Assembly (NCBI GenBank): GCA_021325675.1
Contig: JAJTCM010000007.1
Coordinates: 1-64,000 of the forward strand
Direction: 5' to 3'
DNA from: Crocinitomicaceae bacterium
GTDB lineage: Bacteria > Bacteroidota > Bacteroidia > Flavobacteriales_D > Crocinitomicaceae
DNA length: 64,000 nucleotides
Both the position numbers and the translations under genes were made by a program. Under the pieces are notes generated by a model. The model did no database searches, had not been told where the DNA came from, and worked only from the letters and a program-made list of their open reading frames with translations. This document shows positions 35,271 through 42,290 of the stretch, in pieces. Every line of letters begins with the position of its first letter. Positions within the stretch are counted from its first letter, which is position 1.

Positions 35271-35550
35271 GAATTTATTCGAAGATTTCTCCGCTAACGC
35301 GTAATTCATAGATTCGATGAACAAATTCCATCTACGAATTTCGAATCTTCGAATTCCTAATTTTCCATTACCTGCGGTGCTGCCTGCGGCGGTCTTAATT
35401 CTCCATTTTTAATTCTTATCAAAACTCTTTTGTTGATTAGTCTGTAACCCGCGTAAGATTAAGCGTTATGCATTTCCTTAATTTTACTGTGCATTTACGC
35501 CAGGCTGAAAATTCAGCTCAGGATATGCACTTACTTACTAAATAATCATC
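35271..35550. other. Gene-free spacer before nhaD
   Basis: 280 bases with no credible reading frame. It holds short self-complementary words (CGAATTTCGAATCTTCGAATTC around 35334-35355), a CTGCGGTGCTGCCTGCGGCGG patch (35373-35394) and AATTCTCCATTTTTAATTCT near 35398-35418. These resemble the degenerate intergenic filler common in this phylum. No convincing promoter box was found close to the nhaD start. Confidence 0.4.
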
Positions 35551-36993
35551 ATGGAAGCCCTTGTTGTTGCTGTTTTTATCCTTGGTTATGCCGCCATCAC
35601 AATGGAGCACAGCCTGAAAATCGATAAGCTGATCCCCGCTTTGCTGATGATGGCTTTTGCCTGGGCAATCGTAGCCTTCGGCATGGATTCTTTTCACCAA
35701 TGGGTGTCACCGCATACCGGGAAAATGCACTCGCTGGCAGGCTGGGACCACGCCAAACGAATCATCACATTGGAAGATACTTTACTTCACCACTTCGGGA
35801 AAACGGCCGAAATCCTGATTTTCCTGATGGGAGCAATGGTTATCGTAGAAATGATCGACCAGTTTGAAGGTTTTTCCGTGATCAAAAAAGCAATCCGTAC
35901 CCGCAGGAAAATTACGCTTCTCTGGATTGTATGCGCCCTGGCCTTTGTTTTATCAGCGATTATCGACAACCTGACAGCAACGATTGTTCTCATCACTATT
36001 TTACGAAAAATCATCCCGGAGCAGAAAGACAGGCTTTGGTTTTGCGGCTTTGTGATCATCGCTTCCAATGCAGGCGGTGCGTGGACGCCAATCGGCGATG
36101 TGACGACAACAATGCTGTGGATGGCAGGAAAGGTGAGCACCGGGAAACTGATGCTGCTAATCGGGCTTCCAGCTCTTGTAAACATTCTTGTTCCGCTTTT
36201 CATGAGCTTCTTTTTACCGGCCTTCAAAGGTGAAATTGCACCGAAGTCAGAGACCGAAAGCTCAAACAAATATGCTTCGCTGATGTTTTGGCTGGGATTG
36301 GGATTAGTGATCTTTGTACCGGTATTCAAAACCATTACGCACCTCCCTCCTTACATCGGCATGATGCTTTCCCTGGCGATTTTTGCCCTGGCCGCTGAAA
36401 TTTTAAGCAAAAAGAGCTTTTCACTCACGGCGCTTTCTGAAGACGGGCAGTCCAACGGCGTTACTTTTAAAGCCCTGAAACAGATCGAAATGCCGTCTAT
36501 CCTGTTTTTTCTCGGCATCCTGATGACGGTTGCTGCGATGGAAAGCCTGGGCCTGATCTACAACTTCGGACAAACGGTCAACGCGAATGTCCCTCAAAAC
36601 CTGTTTATTACTTTACTGGGCATGGGCTCAGCTGTGATTGACAACGTTCCGCTCGTGGCCGCTTCGATCGGTATGTTCCGCGATGCACCGGACAGCGGCG
36701 TTTGGCACTTCATTGCTTATGCGGCCGGAACCGGCGGAAGCCTTTTGGTTATTGGCTCTGCGGCGGGTGTTGTTGCCATGGGCATGGAAAAAATCTCCTT
36801 CTTCTGGTACCTGAAAAACATTTCATTCCCTGCATTGCTCGGCTATTTTGCCGGAACAGGCGTTTTACTGCTTTTACTGAACTACAGCTCTCCCAAACCT
36901 GCAGCTCTACCCGCACATAACAAAACGGTGTGGAAAACTATCTCCCCGCAGCCTGAAGCCAAGGGATTATCCACGTATTTTTACACTCAATAA
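35551..36993 (+). CDS. nhaD: NhaD-type sodium/proton antiporter
   Basis: 480 residues, about 12 transmembrane helices across the whole length. NhaD/ArsB ion-transporter superfamily features include the polar helix segment SAIIDNLTATIVLITIL, SNAGGAWTPIGDVTTTMLW and a second repeat half with GSAVIDNVPLVAASIG and AGTGGSLLVIGSAAG. It exchanges sodium for protons at the inner membrane, useful for pH and salt balance. It is the first gene in a run with ExbB, ExbD, TonB-like and FolC genes; the gap to exbB is 11 bases. Confidence 0.9.
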   Translation: MEALVVAVFILGYAAITMEHSLKIDKLIPALLMMAFAWAIVAFGMDSFHQWVSPHTGKMHSLAGWDHAKRIITLEDTLLHHFGKTAEILIFLMGAMVIVEMIDQFEGFSVIKKAIRTRRKITLLWIVCALAFVLSAIIDNLTATIVLITILRKIIPEQKDRLWFCGFVIIASNAGGAWTPIGDVTTTMLWMAGKVSTGKLMLLIGLPALVNILVPLFMSFFLPAFKGEIAPKSETESSNKYASLMFWLGLGLVIFVPVFKTITHLPPYIGMMLSLAIFALAAEILSKKSFSLTALSEDGQSNGVTFKALKQIEMPSILFFLGILMTVAAMESLGLIYNFGQTVNANVPQNLFITLLGMGSAVIDNVPLVAASIGMFRDAPDSGVWHFIAYAAGTGGSLLVIGSAAGVVAMGMEKISFFWYLKNISFPALLGYFAGTGVLLLLLNYSSPKPAALPAHNKTVWKTISPQPEAKGLSTYFYTQ

Positions 36994-37004
36994 ATTTTAT
37001 CGAA

Positions 37005-37760
37005 ATGAAAAAACACATCAAGTTTACAGTTGCAGCTATCGCACTTTCTGCCTTTGGTACTTTCATGCTGGCCCAGGACAGTACTCAAACTGCGGCTGAT
37101 CCCGGCAAAAAAATTGTTGGGGTTACCGAGATTTCTGCTTTTGATTTCCTCATCAAAGGGGGTGTTTTCCTGATCCCGATCGCCCTGCTTTTATTTTATA
37201 CGATTTTTCTTGCCGTTGAAAAATACCTGTACATCCGCAGGATGGCAAAGCATGACAAAAACCTGTTGAGCGATATCCGTACGAGCCTTAATTCAGGCAA
37301 CCTGGACAGCGCCCTGACAATCGTTTCCCGCGATAAAACCGGTTTCGGAAGTATCGTGAAAGAAGGCATCATGACTATTGGCCGCCCTGTTTCGGAGATC
37401 GAGTCGAACATGGAAAAAGTGACGAACATCGAAATCGCTAAAATGGAGCGTAACCTCGGTCACCTGGGACTAATCGCAGGGATCGCGCCAACACTCGGTT
37501 TCATCGGTACGATTTCCGGGGTAATCAAGATCTTCTACAGCATTTCCATCACGGAAAACGTAAGTATCGGTAACATCTCCGCCGGTTTGTACGAAAAAAT
37601 GATTTCCAGTGGGTCCGGTTTGATTGTCGGGATCGTTGCTTTTGCCATCTATCACATGCTGAACGCGATTATCGACAATTTCTCCCTGAACGCACAGAAA
37701 GTAAACCTTGATTTTGTAAACATCATTCAAAGACCAGGCCATGGCGATCAAACGAAATAA
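37005..37760 (+). CDS. exbB: MotA/TolQ/ExbB proton-channel protein
   Basis: 251 residues. An N-terminal signal-like helix (about 1-22) is followed by the three membrane helices typical of ExbB (about 48-70, 145-170 and 195-220). The conserved core is MERNLGHLGLIAGIAPTLGFIGT. With ExbD it uses the proton-motive force to energise TonB at the outer membrane. The extra N-terminal hydrophobic segment ending MLAQ is a frequent Bacteroidota feature. It overlaps exbD by 20 bases. Confidence 0.9.
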   Translation: MKKHIKFTVAAIALSAFGTFMLAQDSTQTAADPGKKIVGVTEISAFDFLIKGGVFLIPIALLLFYTIFLAVEKYLYIRRMAKHDKNLLSDIRTSLNSGNLDSALTIVSRDKTGFGSIVKEGIMTIGRPVSEIESNMEKVTNIEIAKMERNLGHLGLIAGIAPTLGFIGTISGVIKIFYSISITENVSIGNISAGLYEKMISSGSGLIVGIVAFAIYHMLNAIIDNFSLNAQKVNLDFVNIIQRPGHGDQTK

Positions 37761-38136
37761 ACGCTTTCATGTTGAAGTAGCTACTTCAGCACTGAGCGAC
37801 ATCATGTTCTTTTTGCTTTTGTTCTTCCTCATTATTTCGACATTGGCAAACCCGAACGTGATCAAGATGGACCTGCCGAAAGCGGAAACGCCTGACAAGA
37901 CACCGCAGCAGCATTTGAGCTTGTCGGTTACGAAGGAGAAGAAGTTTTTCCTCGACAAGGAAGAAGTACCTTACGATCAGCTTGAGCAGCGCCTGGTACA
38001 AAAAACGACACAAATGAACGACAACACGGTTGTGGTACGTATTCCCTTCGATATGGAAGTTCAAAACCTGATCGACGTGCTTGAAATCGGGATTAAAAAC
38101 AATTTGAAGTTCGTAATTGCAACAAAAGCGAATTAA
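37741..38136 (+). CDS. exbD: ExbD/TolR biopolymer transport protein
   Basis: 131 residues: one transmembrane helix at about 18-40 (LSDIMFFLLLFFLIISTL), including the essential aspartate of the family (SDIMFF), then a periplasmic domain with MDLPKAETPDK. It forms the rotary/proton unit with ExbB. Its start overlaps exbB by 20 bases and an 84-base gap precedes the TonB-like gene. Only one ExbD is encoded here, whereas many Bacteroidota clusters carry two. Confidence 0.9.
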   Translation: MAIKRNKRFHVEVATSALSDIMFFLLLFFLIISTLANPNVIKMDLPKAETPDKTPQQHLSLSVTKEKKFFLDKEEVPYDQLEQRLVQKTTQMNDNTVVVRIPFDMEVQNLIDVLEIGIKNNLKFVIATKAN

Positions 38137-38220
38137 TTCCGTATACAGTCAAAGTTCCAAAAAAGCCAGGAAAATGTAACCAGGCACAGTTTTTGGGATT
38201 ATACATAAAAACTAAAAGCC

Positions 38221-38973
38221 ATGCAAACAATAGAAAGCATTCAGCTAAAAGACAAAAAAATTGGATTTATTTCTTCTTCAGCATTTTTGTTGCTCTTATG
38301 CCTGGGCTTATACATTTATACTTTAAAGCCATACAGGGAGCCAAAAGAGGTGGTCCAGGCAGAGGTTTTCATGGAAATTCCATTGGAAGCTTACCACGAA
38401 ATTCCGCCAAGAGGATCTAAAGTCGGCGGTGGCGGTGGCGGTACCCCGAGCAATGATCCGGTGGACAACCCAAAGCCACAAACGGAAAAAATCATTACAA
38501 ATTCCAACGGTGAGGTTAAAACCCATTCCGGGCAATCCAACAACCAGAACGCCAACAACTCTCAAAATACGTCTACCAGCACTCAAAAAGCAGAAAATCC
38601 TTTCGGCGACGGCGGTGACGGCGGAGGAAAAGGCGGCGGCCGCGGAAAAGGAACAGGATTTGGCCGTGACGAAGGTACCGGAAGCGGCTCAGGCGGCGGA
38701 GATGGTGACGCAAGCAAGCCACGTGTACGTTTGAATGACCCGAACAACGACAATATTTCTTCCAGCCAATCCTGCAAGGTGTGCCTGAAGTTATCCATTA
38801 ACGCGCAAGGCGACGTGGTTCGTGCGGAAAACCTCACATCCAAAACCACAACAACCAACCAGACTGTAATCAACCAGGTAATTTCGAATGTAAAAAACCA
38901 GGTTAGGTACAACAAAAAAGAAGGCGCATCCCTGGAGCAGGTATACCTTACGGTGAACATTTCCGCGAAGTAA
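38221..38973 (+). CDS. TonB-like energy transducer with glycine-rich linker
   Basis: 250 residues. A single membrane anchor (about 16-34) is followed by a long periplasmic linker. Instead of the usual proline-rich sequence it has glycine tracts (KVGGGGGGTPS near 66-76 and a G/D-rich stretch at about 130-165) with an Asn/Ser/Thr-rich part between. The C-terminal domain (about 185-250) has a CKVCLKLSINAQGDVV strand and VINQVISNVKNQVRYN, consistent with a TonB C-terminal fold. Its place after exbBD supports that role. The stop overlaps the folC start by one base. Confidence 0.72.
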   Translation: MQTIESIQLKDKKIGFISSSAFLLLLCLGLYIYTLKPYREPKEVVQAEVFMEIPLEAYHEIPPRGSKVGGGGGGTPSNDPVDNPKPQTEKIITNSNGEVKTHSGQSNNQNANNSQNTSTSTQKAENPFGDGGDGGGKGGGRGKGTGFGRDEGTGSGSGGGDGDASKPRVRLNDPNNDNISSSQSCKVCLKLSINAQGDVVRAENLTSKTTTTNQTVINQVISNVKNQVRYNKKEGASLEQVYLTVNISAK

Positions 38974-40217
38974 TGACCTACGCAGAGTCTGTAGACTGGC
39001 TTTTTTCCCAATTTCCTGCATATCAAAAGGTAGGCGCTTCAGCATATAAACCTGACCTGGATAATGTCCTGGCACTCTGCGATTATTACAAGGTCGATTA
39101 TTCACACCTGAACTTCATTCATATTGCAGGCACAAACGGAAAAGGCTCGGCAGCGAATTATTTAGCATCTATTTTACAGGAAAACGGCCAAAACACCGGC
39201 TTGTTTACTTCTCCCCATATTTTGGATTTCCGGGAACGAATCCGTGTAAACGGCATCATGATCCCGGAGGAAAAGGTGATTGCTTTTTGTGAACGCGTTC
39301 GTCAATCCGATTTTACGGTGATGCCTTCGTTTTTTGAAATCACCTGGATCCTGGCGCTCCAGCATTTCCTGGATGAAAACTGTGAGATTTGCGTGATAGA
39401 AACAGGACTGGGCGGACGTTTGGACGCTACGAATATTATTACTCCCATTTTAAGTTATATCAGCAACATCGGGCTTGACCATACGGCTATCCTGGGCAAC
39501 ACCGTAGAAAAAATCGCTGCTGAAAAAGCCGGGATCATCAAAGCAAATGTGCCCGTACTGATCGGTGAATACAACCCTAAAACCCAGCCTGTTTTCGAAG
39601 ACAAGGCCAACGAAGTGAACGCACCTTTGTTCTGGAGCGATGACTTCCATTTTGACAGCTATATTTTCCCGGAGGGCACTTACCTGAGAAAAAATGAGCA
39701 CAAGGTCCGGTCGCTGGTACAAGTATTGAATACGCTGAATTTTCTGATCTCACACGAAGAATGCGACCGCGGGTTCCTGAATGTGGCACGGAATACCGGT
39801 TTCCGGGGACGGTTCCAGCAATTGAGTCAAAAACCGCTTTCTTTTATTGATGCCGCACATAATGCTGACGGAGTTGCGCAACTAATGTTGAGTATCCGCC
39901 AATATTCTTACAAACAGCTCCACGTGATTTATGGTGCAACCAACGACAAGGACGTCAGCTCCATCCTGAAGCTTTTCCCGGAAAATACGCACTTTTACCT
40001 TTGCCCGTTTAACAACATGCGCAGCCTGAGCCTGGACGAGCTATACAAGCTTAAAGAACAATTGCCGTATAACATTCGAATTTTTAATAAAATTGAAGAA
40101 GCAAGCAATTTCGCACAAGAAACTGTAAATGAAAACGATATGTTGTTAATCACGGGGAGTTTTTTCCTGCTGAGTGATTTTTTTGAATTTTTTTCCAAAA
40201 AAGGTTTGCCGGATTAA
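38973..40217 (+). CDS. folC: Dihydrofolate synthase / folylpolyglutamate synthase
   Basis: 414 residues of the Mur-ligase fold. ATP loop IHIAGTNGKGSAANYLAS, then TSPHILDFRERIRVNG, ETGLGGRLDATN, NIGLDHTAILGNTVEKIA and the late FIDAAHNADG motif. It adds glutamate to dihydropteroate and to folates. The ATG overlaps the TonB-like stop (TAATG). The location of folC after an energy-transduction cluster looks like genome neighbourhood rather than a shared function. The gene is followed by a tRNA with its own promoter, which starts inside the folC 3' end. Confidence 0.94.
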   Translation: MTYAESVDWLFSQFPAYQKVGASAYKPDLDNVLALCDYYKVDYSHLNFIHIAGTNGKGSAANYLASILQENGQNTGLFTSPHILDFRERIRVNGIMIPEEKVIAFCERVRQSDFTVMPSFFEITWILALQHFLDENCEICVIETGLGGRLDATNIITPILSYISNIGLDHTAILGNTVEKIAAEKAGIIKANVPVLIGEYNPKTQPVFEDKANEVNAPLFWSDDFHFDSYIFPEGTYLRKNEHKVRSLVQVLNTLNFLISHEECDRGFLNVARNTGFRGRFQQLSQKPLSFIDAAHNADGVAQLMLSIRQYSYKQLHVIYGATNDKDVSSILKLFPENTHFYLCPFNNMRSLSLDELYKLKEQLPYNIRIFNKIEEASNFAQETVNENDMLLITGSFFLLSDFFEFFSKKGLPD

Positions 40218-40235
40218 AAAAAGTACATATATTTG
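40205..40235 (+). promoter_or_regulatory. Promoter of tRNA-Val
   Basis: TTTG (40205-40208), 19-base spacer, TATATTTG (40228-40235): a full Bacteroidota consensus promoter overlapping the end of folC. Transcription should start near 40240, about 30 bases before the tRNA. Confidence 0.8.
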
Positions 40236-40269
40236 CACTCGCTAACAAAACGATGTTAGTTTAATATTT

Positions 40270-40344
<75 letters not shown>

Positions 40345-40351
40345 CTCTGAT

Positions 40352-40380
40352 AAAAGCATCCACTTGTGGGTGCTTTTTTG
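40352..40380 (+). terminator. Terminator of tRNA-Val
   Basis: Stem AAAAGCATCC / GGGTGCTTTT with a six-base loop (one G-T pair) and a run of six Ts, 8 bases after the tRNA. Confidence 0.8.
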
Positions 40381-40440
40381 TTTAGAACGAATCGAACTTG
40401 TTCGTATGAGCTCAAAATGAAAAAAGCACAACAACGAACG

Positions 40441-40510
40441 CACGCCAAAACAGTTTCATTTCCTCCCTTTTTTACAGGACTGCATCCCTGCCGATTTATA
40501 GTTAAATACC
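40441..40510 (+). repeat. Partial copy of the dispersed intergenic repeat (copy D)
   Basis: Contains CACGCCAAAACAGTTTCA (40441-40458), then ACAGGACTGCATCCCTGCCG (40474-40493). This is very similar to 42031-42085 downstream of copy B. The left half of the palindrome (GTTTTGGCATGG) is missing. The remainder of the 330-base gap 40345-40673 has no gene; a -7 box TAGATTTG (40616-40623) probably serves the next gene. Confidence 0.7.
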
Positions 40511-40615
40511 TAAAGACATTGATTGATGCTTCAGAATTTTTTTTAATTCTTTTAAGAATAAGTTATCCTACCCATTCAATATTAAATCGTTGTTCCTGTT
40601 TTAAGTTTTATTATT

Positions 40616-40623
40616 TAGATTTG
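40616..40623 (+). promoter_or_regulatory. -7 box of the secreted peptidase gene
   Basis: TAGATTTG fits TAnnTTTG; leader of about 45 bases. No convincing -33 partner. Confidence 0.4.
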
Positions 40624-40673
40624 TACATGCTCGCTCAAACAAAATAATTAGTAATAACGCTAATACCACTTTT

Positions 40674-41978
40674 ATGAGAAAAATAGGTTGCGGATTGTTG
40701 ATGTTCATTTCTTTCATCGGCTACGGGCAAAAGAGTCAATCCGTCATTACGGATGACATTCAGAATTTTTGGAAGGCATACGAACAAATCCTGATCACCG
40801 GGGATAGCCTGAAAAAGATTGAAATAATACAAACGCAGTATATTGACAAAGGGACGGAAGGCTTAAAAAGTATCATGCAGGCAAGACGGTATACTGCTGC
40901 CGAATATATCCAGGCAATAGAGCACTATCCGCTTTTCTGGAAATCCGTCAGGGAAAACACATTGAAAGTGAGTTCTTATGCCCGTGAGCTTGAAAAAGGG
41001 ATTAAACGGCTAAAGAAAATCTATCCTGGTTTAAAACCGGCAAAAATTTATTTTACAATAGGTGCGCTGAGAACAGTTGGAACGACATTGGATGACAAAG
41101 TATTGATCGGTGCTGAAATTGCAATGGCTGATGATCAGGTTGTCACCAGTGAGTTTGGGGAATACTTATCTCATCTTCCCTCCTATTTCGCTGCTAACCC
41201 TTTAAAAAACCTGACATTCCTGAATATTCACGAATACATTCACACACAGCAAAAGACTACGATAGGCAATACCTTATTAGCGCAAACGATTATTGAAGGT
41301 GCAGCCGAGTTTGTTGCCGCCACAGCACTTCAAATCAATTCACCGAATGAACAGGTAACGTTCGGGAAGCTGAATGATGAGAAGATAAAAAAAGCCTATG
41401 TAAAAGAAATGTTTTCGACCAATTTTAATAACTGGATCTGGAATTCTCCTGATAACGAATTTCACATGAGAGATCTCGGTTATTATGTCGGCTATGCGAT
41501 CTGCGAAAAATATTACGCGCTTGCCCACGATAAAAAACAAGCCGTCAAACACATGATCGAACTGGATTACAATGACCGGGAACAATTGATCCGCTTTGTT
41601 GAAGCTTCCGGGTATTTTGAACAGGACTTATCAGTGTACGAAAAAGAATTTGAAGCATCCAGGCCGGTCATTGTTAAAATAGAACCTTTTGAAAATGGAA
41701 AAAGCGATGTTGACGCAGGCATAAAAAAGGTTACCCTCCATTTTTCCCAGCCAATGAACAAAAGCTCAGCTGACTTTGACATAGGGCCGCTGGGTGATCA
41801 ACATGTCATGTGGCTTGAAAAAAGACTTGGCTTTTCCGCTGATGGAAAATCATACAGCTTTGAAATCAAATCCTTAGTCCCTGGTATGCGTTATCAGTTA
41901 CTTGTGACGGGTGATTTTACAAATAGCTCGGGAATACCATTGAAGCCATACCTGATTGATATCGAAACCTCCAAATAG
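40674..41978 (+). CDS. Secreted zinc peptidase (HExxH gluzincin-like) with C-terminal Ig-like domain
   Basis: 434 residues. Signal peptide at about 1-19 (ending IGYGQK). Zinc motif HEYIH at 186-190, with a downstream EGAAEF (208-213) whose glutamate is the likely third ligand, as in gluzincins of the DUF2268 kind. The flanking KNLTFLNIHEYIHTQQ strand-helix is typical. Residues about 335-430 form an Ig-like beta domain (IKKVTLHFSQPMNKSSADF). There is no T9SS tail, so it is probably periplasmic. It is bracketed by two related non-coding repeats (40441-40510 and 42005-42110). The substrate is unknown. Confidence 0.75.
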   Translation: MRKIGCGLLMFISFIGYGQKSQSVITDDIQNFWKAYEQILITGDSLKKIEIIQTQYIDKGTEGLKSIMQARRYTAAEYIQAIEHYPLFWKSVRENTLKVSSYARELEKGIKRLKKIYPGLKPAKIYFTIGALRTVGTTLDDKVLIGAEIAMADDQVVTSEFGEYLSHLPSYFAANPLKNLTFLNIHEYIHTQQKTTIGNTLLAQTIIEGAAEFVAATALQINSPNEQVTFGKLNDEKIKKAYVKEMFSTNFNNWIWNSPDNEFHMRDLGYYVGYAICEKYYALAHDKKQAVKHMIELDYNDREQLIRFVEASGYFEQDLSVYEKEFEASRPVIVKIEPFENGKSDVDAGIKKVTLHFSQPMNKSSADFDIGPLGDQHVMWLEKRLGFSADGKSYSFEIKSLVPGMRYQLLVTGDFTNSSGIPLKPYLIDIETSK

Positions 41979-42004
41979 CATATCTTCATTGGCTTAAAGT
42001 AGTT

Positions 42005-42110
42005 GTTTTGGCATGGTTTTACCAAAAACACACGCCAAAACAGTTTCACAATTCACTCCTTTTGCAGGGACTGCATCCCTGCCGATGTATATTTCATGCC
42101 TAACGGCATT
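42005..42110 (+). repeat. Dispersed palindromic repeat, copy B with tail
   Basis: Core GTTTTGGCATGGTTTT (42005-42020), ACC, CAAAAACACACGCCAAAAC (to 42041). The tail includes a GCAGGGACTGCATCCCTGC hairpin (42064-42082) and ATGCCTAACGGCATT (42096-42110). Core and tail recur in part at 40441 and 46163. The rest of the gap to 42290 is gene-free. Confidence 0.8.
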
Positions 42111-42216
42111 GGAGAGCCCAATCACTGACGGACGAAGTTAAAGAAACTGAGATTGTTTAACGGTTTTCTGTCAGGAGAGAAGTTGGAGGACATGTTGCGG
42201 AATAAGCTGAGTTTTG

Positions 42217-42240
42217 AAAAAAGGTAGGTTAGCATACCTA
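42217..42240 (-). terminator. Weak terminator of the outer-membrane protein gene
   Basis: Minus-strand AGGTA / TACCT stem with an eight-base loop, followed by six Ts. The stem is short, so this is tentative. Confidence 0.35.
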
Positions 42241-42290
42241 AATTAAACTATATTTATGAAAAACTCTGGTTTAGTAGTGTTTTGTTCATC

